Shown one piece after another: positions 50,453 through 63,145 of a DNA stretch of 64,000 nt (the first letter of the stretch is position 1; the number at the start of each line of letters is the position of its first letter). The position numbers and the translations under genes were made by a program. The notes under the pieces are model-generated. The model made no database searches, was not told the DNA's origin, and worked only from the letters and a program-made list of their open reading frames with translations. The stretch spans positions 434,001-498,000 of the forward strand of contig NGZR01000008.1 of NCBI GenBank assembly GCA_002197995.1, given 5' to 3'. The DNA is from Gaeumannomyces sp. JS-464. Its lineage: Eukaryota; Ascomycota; Sordariomycetes; Magnaporthales; Magnaporthaceae.

Positions 50453-50580
50453 TATTACGGGACTACGCTTTTACATTTATACTTAGCTAGCGATCCGCTA
50501 GGCCCTCGCGGGCTAGCGGACTTTTTTCCCTCGTGCAATAATAGATTTTTAACCTAGTATTAAACTGCCGTGCCGTAATA
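50453..50580 (+). repeat. G 3' LTR (128 bp)
   Basis: Starts TATTACGGG (TG changed to TA) and ends GCCGTAATA, then the TSD TTATT. It is preceded by the polypurine tract AAAAGGAGG. It contains the perfect inverted repeat CCGCTAG...CTAGCGG (about 50494-50520), imperfect in the 5' copy. Confidence 0.9.
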
Positions 50581-50585
50581 TTATT

Positions 50586-51730
50586 ATTACTTATATATTA
50601 TCGTACTTTGCTTTAATTAACCGTTTTTTTAAATTGGGAAAGTTTAATAACGAAATTTATAAAAACTTTTTATTATGCTTCGTTCGATGCTAGTAAAGGT
50701 TATAATAACCCGTACGGTTTATACTTGTTAGTTTTATTTTTAACATAACTTTCGTAATTTTCTATTGCGTTTTATATTTCGGCTTAAGTTTTTGCGAACC
50801 TGTAATATTATTATAACCGTTTTTATCTTTCTTTTTACGTTTTAATAGCTGTATATTAGCTGGTTATAAATTTGTCGGATTTTTTTTAAGTTTTAAACTT
50901 TTCGCTATTAAACCGTTTTAATAAGTATTTTTTATATTAAAATTAAAAATCCGTTTGGTTTTTTCGCTAAAATTACTTATGTTTTTTTTAAGTATTACAA
51001 CTTAATAGTTCGATTGTTAACTTAAAGCGTTCGCTCGACCGTTTTTTAACCCTTTCCGGTATTTAATCCAAATGTTATAATTTTGCAAAATTTCGTTTTA
51101 ACAAATTTATTATTTATTTAAATTTTTATTTATAATAAATGTATTACGTTTTTATAATTCGTATATATTATAATTTAATGCTTTGTTTTATAAAAGTGCG
51201 GTCGCTATTTTTTAAATGTTTAAACTTTTATTAAAAGTTTTTATCGTGGATTTAGTAATTTAATTTAAGTTTATTTTACTTTTATAAAAAAAACGCGTAA
51301 AAGTGCAACCGTTTTTAATCGTTTCGCTATTCGAATTAGCCGCCGATCGCGTAATTCGATACGTCGGTTTTAATTTTAAAAGGTTTTTTTTAAATTTAAA
51401 AGTATTAATAATGGTTTTTTTAATATAGCGTTTCGTAATTGTTTAAAAGCTTTTTATTTTTGCTTTTTTAATAAAATTAGTGGTTATTTTTAGTAAAGTT
51501 CGTAAATAATATAGCGATTTTGTTATAATTACAAATAAACCGTTTATAAAAGTTTAAAATTTTTAAAAACCTTTATATTTTCGTAACGTTTTTAAATATA
51601 AGCCATTTTTTAACTTCTTATACATTTTTAAAGTTTATGCAAATTTGTTTAAATATAATTATAAATTTTAACAAAGAAACTTTTTGCGAATATTATTCGC
51701 ACTTTTCTAGTTTAACGAAAAGTTTTGCAT
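50586..51730 (-). mobile_element. B2 (right part), truncated by C2
   Basis: Continues B2 after G and is collinear with B1 from about 32.98 to 34.08 kb, through the integrase/RNase H region on the minus strand. It stops at 51730 exactly where the LTR of C2 begins and is not resumed on the other side of C2. Confidence 0.82.
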
Positions 51731-51919
51731 TGTAAAAGGCTAGGCTAATAGGTGGTGGCTAATAAAAGCTAAAGTAATATTATTTTGTAAAATAAAAAGA
51801 AATAGGAAGGAAAAAAGTCGGCTTAATCCCGAAAGCTATCCCTAGTTATATATGTATAAAAACGGCTTAAAGGTAACCTTTAAGCCTTTTATCCGTATTA
51901 CTAGCACGGAACTATAATA
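51731..51919 (-). repeat. C2 3' LTR (189 bp)
   Basis: Starts TGTAAAAGGCTAGGC and ends ATAATA; aligns end to end with the C1 LTRs and with 58901-59089. Confidence 0.9.
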
Positions 51920-53700
51920 TAACCCCCTTTTCCGGGTGTTAGCCGCGTTTCGGGTTGTTGCTTTTAAATTAGCGAATGCCTATTTAAATACGCGGTTATT
52001 AACCAGCGTTTTTATATGCAAAACTATCGGTTAACTTGTTTTGGCTCGCTATATAATAGACATTACCGAATCGGAAACTGTTAGCTTTGCTTAGCCTAAT
52101 TAGCTGCTCGGTAATCGCCGCCGCGATAAAAGGCTATTAATACTGCCTTATTTAATTAGCTGCTTGTTAATTACCGTCGTTTCGAAACGTGTCGGTCCCG
52201 CTTTGTTTAGCCGGCTGTTTGCTATTCGTTGCCGTTTTGGTTAGGTATTGCTTATAGGTTGGGGTACGCTTGCCGTTTTTGTTAAATTATCGTAACCCCG
52301 CGTTATGTTTAGTTTTTTTCCTTCGCGCTTTCTATAAGCTTTCGTCCCGGTTTCGCGTTTTTTATAAAAACCTTCCACTTCGCGCTTTTTTATTTTTTTT
52401 TTTTTATAACGCCGTATACCATTTCCGCTTGTAATATTAATAATTTCCCGCGATTTCGCGCCCGTTTTCCTTTTGCTTTACGCTCGTTTTTTAATTATCG
52501 CGATTTTAATTTCGTGCTTTTTTAAGCCCGCTTTTCCTGCGCTTTTGCCCGTTTTTAGCCTTTTTTCGCCGTTATTATAGCTATTACTGCATTTAGTTTC
52601 GACGGTAATAACTTTTCGGGTTGCTAGCTTAACGATTTAAACTTTTTTAATAAGGTAAATCCGTTTTGCTCCCGTTAATTTGCTATTACTAACCCGTTTT
52701 TGCCCTAATACCGCCGCGATAAAAAGGATTTTAACCGCCGCCGCGTGGCTAATACGAACGAAATTTTTAAAAACTCGGACGACGAAAAGCACGCGGCTCC
52801 CTTTTATATTAAGTTCGAATGTAACAATTATTTTTCGAAAGCCAAAACTATAAGTTAAACGGTTTACGGCAAACACCGCTTTAATTAAGCTTACGATTGT
52901 TACCGTCGCGGTAAAAGCGAGGCTTACGTTATTTCGAATAAAGCCTATACCTTTTCGCCGAGTTTACGCCGTATTTATCGCGATATGCTTGCTTTTACCG
53001 CGGGGCGACGCGTATTATAAATACAAAAATATCACTTCCGGCAAAAGTCGGCGTTTCGTTTTAACCCGGGAGTTTTTTTTTACTTATTAGCGTTAGCAGC
53101 GAAAGTTAAATCGGGCTAACCAGGCTTAAGCTTAGTAATAAATTTAGTAAACGTCGGCTTTTAGCCAAAACCTTGCTTTCCCCGCCATTTTTAAAACTTC
53201 CTCGCGGCGTAAACCTAATAATTAACAAATGCAAAACTACTTCGTTCGCGGTTTCCAATTTATTTACGTAAATTACGCTTTCGGCTTTTATTTTTGCATT
53301 GCGCGTTTTAATATTAACTTTCGGCTAGCGTCCTAATAAAAAGGCCTTACGCCGTTAAAAAGCGCAAACGGACTATTTGCTTTCCGCGGTTAACTCGTTT
53401 ACCAAATTTATTTGAAGCGTTAATAAACGCCCCGCGCTTTTTAAGCGTTACGCTATTTTGCCGGCCGCGGTACGCCTCGCGCCTTTTATTAACCGCGGCA
53501 TTCGGCTTTGTAATCGCTCGTCGTTTTTAACTAATAACGTTTTTTAAGCTTGCGATATTCGCTCGCGCCGAAGCCACTTCGCCGGCGAGCAATTACGTTA
53601 TAAAAACGATACTATTTACGCTGCTATTATTATTAACTTAATTTACGGCGGCGAAGCGGATTTCGACGACGAGGAAAACGAGCTTTATAACGCTTGTACT
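51920..53700 (-). pseudogene. C2 additional coding-like region, unrecognised
   Basis: Counterpart of the extra region of C1 (21880-23700). The alignment is continuous; differences are mostly C/T and G/A. A minus-strand stretch (52876-52637) keeps text matching C1, such as FELNIKGSRVLFVVR against FELDMERSRVLFVVR. Confidence 0.5.
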
Positions 53701-53899
53701 GGCCGCCGTTAAAAGCGTAACTTAGGTTTTTATTGCTATAGTAACGTTTAAGGTTTTTGTTTTTGTTTTTACCGTAGCGGGCCGGCGTGCCCCTTTCGGT
53801 TAAAACCGGCGCGCTTTTTTTTTTGCTTTATTTGGCGTTTAAGCTTAACGTTTTCGTGTTTATTAAACATTAGTGCGGGTTAACTTGCTTTCGTAAATT

Positions 53900-56800
53900 T
53901 TCCCGGTATTAGCGTTTTACGCTTTTTTTTTTTGTTTTTTTTACCGCGTAATTTGGTTATGTTATTTTTTAAACGGTTTTTTTTGCGCTTTTTACGGCTT
54001 TTATTACTTTTTAAACTTAGGCTGTTGTTTTTTTAAGCGTTATTTTATTAGGTTTTAAACTTTTTTAACGCCGCTATTTCCGTAAAGTTTTTTTAACGGG
54101 TATTAGCCCGTTTTATTATAGCCGGTTTATTTTATTAATGCTTATTTTTTTCCCATTCCTTTTGCGTTTTTAACAGTTAAAATCTTTTTTATTATAAACT
54201 CGTTTTAAAGTTCCCCGTTTTCGGGAAATGGCATTAGCATTAGGCCGGGTCGCGTATTTGTGTTTTTTTTTAATTTAAAAACGGGTTATTTATCACACGC
54301 TATATTAACTTTACGTGAAAATTAAGGTAAATGCTTTTCGATACGTTTAATATAATATTAAATAGGTTAAATACCGTTACCATTTCGAATTTATTCGTTA
54401 TTTAATTTAGCTTTTTATTAAAACGATTTATTTTTATATTATGTAATAAAAGCTATATTTTATCGCTTATTTTAAACCTTTCCGTTAAACGCCGGGATTT
54501 ATTCGCGTTAATTTTTTATTATTATTATTAAGCGTATATTATTACGGTTGTAATTATTTTTAAACCTTTTTTTAAATGTGTTAAAAACGCCGCAATTTGC
54601 TTTTTTTCATTTATTATTAATGTTTTTATTATATATGTGCTTTTTAATACGAAGTTAATATCGAATTTTAATAATAACCGGTTTAAATTAAAACCCGTTA
54701 CGGTTAAATCCCGATTATTTAACGCTAATTAGTAAACGTTTAAATAAAAAGCTTAATCTTTTTAAAAAAAAACGATAAAATAGCGCAAATAATATTATAC
54801 TTTTTAATTCGCCCGTTTTATACCTTCGTCCGTTTGCGGGTGGAAAGCTATTAATAGGAATTAATTAATACCGATTTGAAAGCATAGTTTTAATTAAAAA
54901 TCCTCGACCTAATTTAAGCTTTTATCGGAAATAATTTAATCGAAAAAGCTTTAAAACCTCCACTATATATTTCGAAACCGTATTACACCTTTTTAGCACT
55001 TATAATATGCATTACTTTAAATTAAACGTATTTTAATAGCCTATCCGTAATTACTATTAAATATTTCGGGTTTTTTTCGTTTACCGGCAATTCCGTTATA
55101 AAATCGATGGAAATGGTTTTTTAATATTAGTCCGGTACGGGAAAAAAGCGCAAAAAGCTTTATTTCGCTAGCTTTAAAAGCTAGGACTTTCGGCAAATGT
55201 CGTAATTGCGTATAAAGCGCGCCACGTCCTGTAACATCCCTTTTTAATGGTAATTACGGCATAATATTTTAAACGTGTTATTTTTGCCCGCGTATCCCAC
55301 GATTAACGACGCGTGCATTTTTTATATTACAATGGTTATTAATAATTCCTACGTTAGTAATTATAAACCTTTTTTATATTGCAAAGCTTTTTGCGTATTA
55401 ATAAAGCAATTTATAATTTGTACTTTTATATTAGCGGCGGGTAAAAACCTCCGTACGTTTGCTATTACCGCGTTAAATTTCGCTAAATAGCTATAGTTTT
55501 AACGTAACGCCTTTTCCTAAAATTCCGCGATATTTATTTCGCGGAAAAGCTATATGCGTTTTAGTAAAATACCAAACTTAAAACGGACGTTTATCGCTTT
55601 CGACGTTATGTTTTTTAAAATCCGTATTAAAGTTAAAATTATCGCGGGGTAAATTAAGCAAAGCATTATCGCTTTGCGAGGTTTTATTAATTCGTTTTGC
55701 TTTTTTCGCGATAAAGCGTTCGGGAAAATGGCATGCTTTCCTAGCTTATATTATAAGTTGTAATCGAATTTAAATAAGGTTTTTACTTAACGCATTTATC
55801 GTTCGGAAATTTGCCGTAATTTGGAAAAGTATTCCAAAACTTTATAATTTATTTAAATTAAAAATGGCTTTGGCACGTTGCGAAATTTTAATTCCTATAT
55901 TTTAATATAAACGATTACGGCTAGCAATTTTTTATCGTGGATAATGTAATTCCGCTAGCTATTTTTTAATTTGGCTTAATAGAACGCGATTAGGCGTTAA
56001 ATCCTATTTTTACTTAATTAAAAAGGTAACCCTTAAATGCCACGTTTAAGCAATTTGCTTTAACCTTTATATCCAAATCGGGGTTTTATTACGCTAATAC
56101 CGGAGCTTGCATAAAGCTAATTTAAGCTTTTTAAATGCCGTATCGATTTATTTAATCCAGTAAAACGGGATTCCCTTTTTTATTAGCGCCACTAATAGTG
56201 CAGTTAAATCGAAATATTTATCGATAAAATTTCGGTAAAAAATTGGCAAATTTTAAAAAGCCCCGAAAACTTTTAAGTTTTTTAAACGCTTTTTATTTTT
56301 AAATAGCGCGAACTTTTTCCAGGTTCGTTTAAATTCCTTTATTTACCTTAATAATAAAACCGAGGTATTTAACTTTTATACCGCGAATTTTGTTTTTTTT
56401 AAATCTAAATTTAACCCGGCTTTTCGCAGCTTTTAAAACATTTTTTAAATTTTACTTATATGGTTTTTTCGCGACCCGAGGAAAAAATTAACATATCGTT
56501 CAAATATGCCGATACGTAATCGTTTAAAATGTTTCTTAATACGCCGTTAATATAGCGTTAAAAAGTAACTAAAGCGTTTATTAACCCGAATAAGCATATT
56601 AATTATTTAAATAAGCCGAACCGTATACGGAAAGCTATTAAATATTTGTTTTTTTTACCATTCGTATTTTATAAAATACGGCTTAAACGTTAATTTTAAT
56701 AAACCATTTCGCTTTAGTTAAAAAACGAAGCGTTTTTTTTATTAATAAAATAGGTACCGATTTTACAGCGTAATCGCGTTAAATACATTATAATTTACGT

Positions 56801-58900
56801 ATAAACGCTAATTATTTATTAGTTTTTACTATTATATTAGCGCTACCGCCGGCGAAAAGCTAGCTTAAATCCACCTTTTATTTATTAAATTTATAATTTA
56901 TCGGCGCAATTTTAAAAGTTAATTTTAAAGTATATTGTAAAATCGGCTTTAAAATAACTCCGGTTTATTTCCGTTATTATTTGTTTTTAACCGAATGTAA
57001 TAGTTTAAATTTCCTCGGTAAAAATGCAAAACTAATGCTTTGCTTTTATCGAAAAAATCCGCGAAATCCCGTAATTTCAAAGGTAATTTAAACGTGGTTA
57101 GTTTTTATTCCGTAATTATTAATATCGTTTGTAAAATTTATATTATTTCTTTTAATAACGTAACGGTAAACTCGTAATTTTTGGGCTAGGTTTTAACGCT
57201 ATTTTCGGCATATTGCTGCGAAAACGCTGCCAATTACTAATACTAGTTATTTACCGCTTTTTAATCGAGCGTATAATTTTTAAACCATTATGCTTCGTGC
57301 TACTTTTATTCGAAAAAAGCTATTCGCCGCGTCCAATTCCACGCGGTTATATTTTATTATATAGTAATTTTAATAATATCTTTAAGCATTCCCGGGATAA
57401 TTAAAATAAAGCAAAAAATATTTAACCGTTTAAATTCATTTTGCATTTAGCAATTTAACTAATTATTAACGGTATGCGTTTTAAAACTATATTAAATTAG
57501 CGCGGTATTTAAAACTATAAACGCTTAACCCCGATTTTTACCGCGAAATTCTCGCTTATCGCCGTATAACATTCGCAACCGGAATTTATTTATACGTTTA
57601 CGAATTTAGCGAAATCGAGCAATGCTAATATTAAAAATAAAAGGCTATTTATATTGCGTTTAATTTTTTTTAACTCGTTTTTCCACTTTTTAATATATAA
57701 TTTTCCGGTTATTAATTTATTCCGTTATTACGACGCTTTTTTTTTTAATTAAAACTCGTAGTAAAAGCTACTCGTTTTCCGTATTAATACCCGCCGTCGC
57801 TGCTTTTAATACCGTAATAGGCTTAAAGCGAATCGCGCTTCGATAGCGATAAGCTCGTTTTTCGTATTCCTAATTGCTATAATTTAAACACGCCCCGGTT
57901 TTACGCCGCTAGCGGAACACTTTTTAAAAAACCCAAAGTGCTTTAAGTTTACGTGCTTTTTGGCTTTCGCTTTTCCCTAAACTAATATTTGCTACGTTTA
58001 TACCCGTTATAAGTAAATCCCCCGATTTGTCCATAGCGTAAAGTGCGGTATAAGAAATCGGCGTTTTTTTATTTAGCCTATTATTTATATTAATTGCTTT
58101 TAAAACGTAAGCGATACGTTTATACGTATTAACCATTCCGTTATATAAAAATTGTTATTTTTCGCTCGAAATTGCGGTTAATGAAATTTTATTCGAAATG
58201 CGTAAACGAAAGTAATTAATTTTAATTTCGTTTATTTATATAATACCTCCGGCCGCGGTTAATAATATTTCGAATTTCGTAATAAAAGCGGCGAACGTTT
58301 AGCCCGGCTTTATTTTAACCATTTTTAATTTTAACAAAATTTCGGCTTTTTTATATAATTGTTAAAAATGGTAGCGAAATGGTTAAAAAATTGCAATAAG
58401 TCGTAAATGCTATAAGGGCTTCCAGTTTCGTAATATTAGCGTACCACTTTTTAAATGGCCGGGGTAAAAAAAGCCCAAATATATTCGTAATAATCGCGTA
58501 CGTTATTAATAACTTCCACGTTTCGGGTTATTTTATATTTAAATGCGTTTCGCTACACGTTAAAGCCTTATCCGTCGCCGTCGTATAACGAGGGGTTTTT
58601 AAATGGTTTTCGTTTGGAAAACGTAAATTAAAACGCTTACGAGTTTAAGCTAAGCGTTTTATACTTCGATAATGCGGTTTTGTTCGTTGCGTTATTCGAC
58701 AAATACCGCGTTAACGTCGGTTTGAAATTTGGCCAGCTTTTTTTCGAACGCGGTTAAACGTGCTTATAGTTCCGCGATAATGGTTGTTAGGTTTAACTAA
58801 TCGGGAAATGTCGAGGCTGGGGTTACGGCGTTTCCCAGCGATAATAGGATTAAAATAGGCATGGTTATAATCCCGCGTTCGGGAAAAAATTTTACAAAAA
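53900..58900 (-). pseudogene. C2 gag-pol, RIPed
   Basis: Collinear with the gag-pol of C1 (integrase near 54.3-55.0 kb, RT near 56.4-56.85 kb, gag toward 58.8 kb). Frames are closed by RIP-type stops throughout. Open stretches on the opposite strand (55275-55490, 57213-57404) are chance frames shared with C1. Confidence 0.8.
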
Positions 58901-59089
58901 TGTAATAAGTTAAGCTAATAAATGGTGGCTAATAAAAGCTAAAATGATGTTATTTTGTAAAATAAAAAGGAATAGGAAGGAAAAAAGTCGGCTTAATCCC
59001 GGAAGCTATCCCTAGTTATATATGCATAAAAACGGCTTAAAAGTAACTTTTAAACCTTTTACCCGTGCTATTAGCACGGAATTATAACA
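58901..59089 (-). repeat. C2 5' LTR (189 bp)
   Basis: Starts TGTAATAAGTTAAGC and ends ATAACA; contains the inverted repeat CCGTGCTATTAGCACGG (59063-59079) also seen in the C1 LTRs. Confidence 0.9.
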
Positions 59090-61008
59090 GTTTTATTCTT
59101 TTCGTTTGCCCGTTTTAAAAGTCCGGGATATTAGTTTTACTTTGTATTAACGATAGCCGAACTAAAGTAATTAATTAAAAGAAGTTATTTTTTTCCTCGT
59201 TTAATTGTTTTATAAACGTTTTTAATGTTTTCATTTTTAAGTTTAGCGTTTATATGGTTTTGCTTTTACGAATAATAGTTTATGCATTTGCATAAACACG
59301 TAGTTTTCGTTTAGCTATTTAACGTTTACCTTATTATATTTACGTAAATCCTCGTTTGTTAATAAATGCAAAATAACTTTTAGCTTTCGAAATGTACTTT
59401 TTTAAAATACTTATTAGTTATCGAAAAATTGCTTTAGCATTTTAGCATTTGCTTATAATATTTAAGCATATTTTTATCGTTTAATAACACGTTATCGATT
59501 ATTAAATATTTTTTAATGTTATTAAATAGCGAGGTATTTTAACACCCGTTTATATAGTTGTATATGTTTAAGCTTTTAGCTTACACTGTTTTAAACAGTT
59601 TTATTACACCGTATAAACATAGTAATTTGGGTTGTTTTATCGATAAGAGATAAGGTTAACCACGTGTATAAAAAGTTCGACGAAAGGCTTTTTAAAAGCC
59701 TTTTTAAAATAAAAGGGTTAAACCGTAAACCGGACCTAGCAAAACACTACCAACTAGCTAAAACTAGGTTTTTACCTTTTAGGAGGTCCCGCAGCGAAAA
59801 ACGAGCGGAAAAAAAGGTTATATCGTACTTTGTTTTTCTCGCAAATTTTTTACATCCATTCGGTAATTTTTATAAAAAGGTTTTACATACCGTTTAATAT
59901 TAAACCAATATATTTTAAAATTAACATGCGAAACGTGTTATCGGCGTAAACTTTTACATTTAAATAGTGCAAAATTAATTCGCGGGGGCTTTTTCGCGAA
60001 ATCGGGAAAAAAAATCCGTACGGTCGAATGTTTTTACAGCCGTAAACTAAAAGTTTACTTTAAAGGTTTTGCGCAGCCTTTTTAACTCGGTTATTATGCC
60101 GCTAACGTGTTTTAAGTAGCTTTTCCGCTTATAAAAATACTTTTAAACAGTTAACGGTTGTTTAATTCGCCTAATGTTCGGATAAAACCGTTTAATATCG
60201 AAGTGTTTAGGATTTTTAATGTTTTTATTTTATTTAATTGCTAATAACGTAGTAGTATAAAGTGCCGTTTTTATAACGTTTTTAAACGGCGTAGTAATTA
60301 AAAAAGCCAAACTTTTTTATCTTTTAAATTAGCTTTTCGGGTTCGAAAGTGCATTTCGGGTACGTTAGGAAAACCGATTTTAATGCGAGTCGGAATGGTA
60401 TATTACCGACGTAAAAATCGACGACTTGCAAATCGTTTAACTATTAGCTTGCTGGTAATATTAGTGTTTCGTTTTACATAAACGAGTTAATAGGTTAATT
60501 TATTAATAGTAAAAACAGTGGAAAAAATGTTAGTTATTCGGCGAACTATGCGTCGTGTTAGTCGAAAATGGTATTATTAACGAACATTAATAGTGGAAAA
60601 AAGAAAAATAAAAGGGAAAAAACGAAGCCCCGAAAATTTGAAAAAAGGAATTTATAATTAGCTGCTTTGCTATTTAAAACACTATTGGAAAATTAAAATG
60701 CGGTGTTTTATCTTTTTTATGCTTTTTTAACACCGCGCGAATATTAAAGCTAATTTAATATTACTATTAATATATACCATTATAATAATCTTTTTAACGA
60801 TATGCGGAATATTACACTCGTTTTAAGTAAAAAAAGTAATAAATTTAATAAACTAAATTTAAAAAAACTAATAATCCGTTTAACGCTTGTTAATATTTCG
60901 TTAAATATAAAAACATTTTTTTTTTTTAATATTTGGACCATTTTTTTCGGTTTATCGATTCGCAACGCTAGTTACGCGTTTTATTAAATTAAATTTAGCA
61001 TTTTTATA
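59090..61008 (+). mobile_element. D1: unidentified RIPed repeat
   Basis: The first 850 bases match 63146-64000 in the same orientation with C/T and G/A type differences. A 77-codon plus-strand stretch (59664-59897) reads KKFDERLFKSLFKIKGLNRK and then RSEKRAEKK...FLANFLHPFGNFYKKVLHTV, and D2 has related text, so this is probably a coding strand. Further on (60340-60700) plus-strand text continues with RIP stops. I see no reverse transcriptase, transposase or helicase motif that I can name. The left end is cut by C2; the right end is not defined because P8 follows. Confidence 0.6.
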
Positions 61009-61010
61009 TA

Positions 61011-62873
61011 ACGTGGTTTACAAATAAGTGGAACATATAAATAAGTGGAACACGCCATTTCGACCTCCGGTTAATCGACGCGCATGTTAACCTAATAACG
61101 CTAAAAATCCATTCGAACTACTCGGAATTGTATATATTAAACATTTTTACTTTTTTTAACAAATGCGCGTATTATGTCCGGTTTTACCGCAAATGCCACA
61201 TCGCCGACAAGTTATCGTCGCCCTTTTTTTTAACTTTTTAACTTTTATAATCGCGCATTTTTACTATAACTATTTATTTAGCTCTTGCTGGTTTAAAACA
61301 TTTCGTACTTTGTTTATAATAAATAACCTTCCAAATCGAACACGTGTTTTTTTAGCTTTCCGGCGTTTGCTTAATGCCTTGTTCGCTTTTCGTAGCTTAA
61401 AGCACTTTTCTTTTAACAGGTTAACCCGATGTATAATTGCTTTAGCTTTTTTCGTTAGCTGGTTTACAACCGCTAATATAAACGATAAAAAGCTATTTCG
61501 ATAATTGGAAATTCGAGTTTTAATATATTCGGATTGCGAAATTGCGTTTTTAACTATTTAAAACGTTTTAAAAGTCCAAAGTTTAACGTTGTTTAAAAGC
61601 TTTTTTAAAAGAATTAAAATTCGTAACCTTACATTTAGCTTTTTTAAAACCGAATTAGTATTAAAAAAAGCAAAGTTAGCCTTTTAAAAGCCTTTTCGAA
61701 TGTTTTTTTCAGTTATAAAGTTAAAAAACGCCGTTTTAAACGCCGAAAAAAAACTCGGTTTTAATTACGTAGTTAACGTGTAACCTTATTAAATTTTCGA
61801 TTTATTAACCGTACGCTTTTTTAACGGGTTAAAGCATTTAAAGTTAAACGATTAAAAAAGTAAAACAAATGCGGAAGTATGCAAAACGTAACGATATTAC
61901 GTTTTTAATAATAAAGCTTAAAATCCGTCGAATAATAGCTTTTGTATTCGTTTAGCATTAATAAACGATAAAACTTTTTTTTACGAGTTGTAATATGTTT
62001 ATTAAAGTGCCGAATTTTTTTAAAACCGAGCTCGTTCGTAATCCACCTATTAGCATTCGTTAAAATAACCTAATCGCGTAAAAAGCCGGTTTTTAAATAC
62101 TAATTGGCAAATAGTACTGCCTTTTAACGATAATAAAAAAAGGGATCGCTTAACCGCAATAATTAACCTTTTAAATAACCGTAACCCATTTCCGGTTGCT
62201 AAATTAAACCAGTTTTGCTTTATTACGGCTTTTTAATATTTAATAATTATAACAGCGGCGATTATGCCTATAAAAAGCCGGTTTCGTTAAAATTGTAAAT
62301 ATCGTTATTTAAAATACTATATTTAGCTATAATGTTTCGTATAAAGTCGAATTACGCAAAAACGAGTTTAGGATTTTCGCATTTGGCCGCGCTAGTAATC
62401 GTACTTTTAAATTTAGCGCGTACCGAGCTTTGCGCGGCGTTTAACAAAGTTCGCGACTTAGTTTTTACCGACGGCGCCCGCGTTGCGTTCGGCGAGCAAT
62501 CGATTGGCTATATTTTTAACGCTAAAAAGCCGGGGAGGGAATGCGCGGAAATCCAGCTTAAAAATTGTATTTAATAAACGCTTTTTTTCGAATTCCGTTA
62601 ATTTCCGTAATTTAAAAATGGTATCGCGTCGAGCAGGTTAGCCGTGCTTTTAACGCGTTAAAATCGAATTCGCAACCGAATAGATTTTCGCAACTTTTTA
62701 AATGTTTAATTTTAAGTTAAATCGCAAAGTTTAAAAGGTAAATATTACCCGGCTTTCGTTATTTTTTGTTTAATATTTTATTTGGTAAAAAATCGATTGC
62801 TAAAAATAATGTATCGCGTTATCGCGTCGCGTGTCCCACTTATTTATATGTCCCACTTATTTGTAAACCACGT
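61011..62873 (-). mobile_element. P8: pogo-like transposon (1863 bp)
   Basis: Begins ACGTGGTTTACAAATAAGTG and ends CACTTATTTGTAAACCACGT, with TA flanks (61009-61010, 62874-62875). The transposase is on the minus strand; the catalytic block reads NFNETG near 62275-62295 (Asp to Asn). The C-terminal CGKTG-like knuckle and the basic coiled region are recognisable near 61165-61430. Confidence 0.92.
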
Positions 62874-63145
62874 TACGCGAGGCTTTTTAATTTCGGCTTG
62901 TTTTTATTTAGGTTTTTTTAATTTAAAAGGTTAAATATTTTAGTATAAAGTTAAATGGTTTTTATCGGCGTATGTTATTGGAAATTTAGTCGAATATTTA
63001 TTTTTTGTTATATTTTTATATTTCGTTTTTTACGGCGGAAAGCTAGTATAAGCCTAATTTTATAATAATGGATTTAAACCCGGCTATTTATTTACCCGGA
63101 AAAGGTTATAAATAAACCGTCGTCGTAGTTTATTCGGCGGAAATC
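62874..63145. other. AT-rich sequence between P8 and D2, unassigned
   Basis: About 270 bases with no frame or motif that I recognise. With the P8 insertion removed it joins the right end of D1 and may be part of the same repeat. Confidence 0.4.

Larger units (their letters stand above)
41182..50580 (+). mobile_element. G: complete Ty3/gypsy retrotransposon (9.4 kb) inside B2, split by P7
   Basis: Two 128-bp LTRs (41182-41309, 50453-50580) and a perfect 5-bp target duplication TTATT (41177-41181 and 50581-50585). A purine tract (AAAAGGAGG) directly precedes the 3' LTR. Plus-strand order: gag with zinc knuckle (42714-42755), protease (42983-43165), P7 insertion, RT (45690-46283), RNase H (about 46600-46730), integrase (47217-47870), and a further ORF (49800-50290). 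Without P7 the element would be about 7.5 kb. Confidence 0.93.
51731..59089 (-). mobile_element. C2: second copy of gypsy element C (7.36 kb)
   Basis: LTRs at 51731-51919 and 58901-59089, collinear with C1 over the whole length, with the same minus-strand order. It is more RIPed than C1: the extra region 51920-53700 has lost most open stretches that C1 keeps (the longest is 52876-52637). The flanking 5-mers differ (TGCAT and GTTTT) and the flanking repeats differ (B2 on the left, D on the right), so it is not a simple insertion. Confidence 0.9.
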
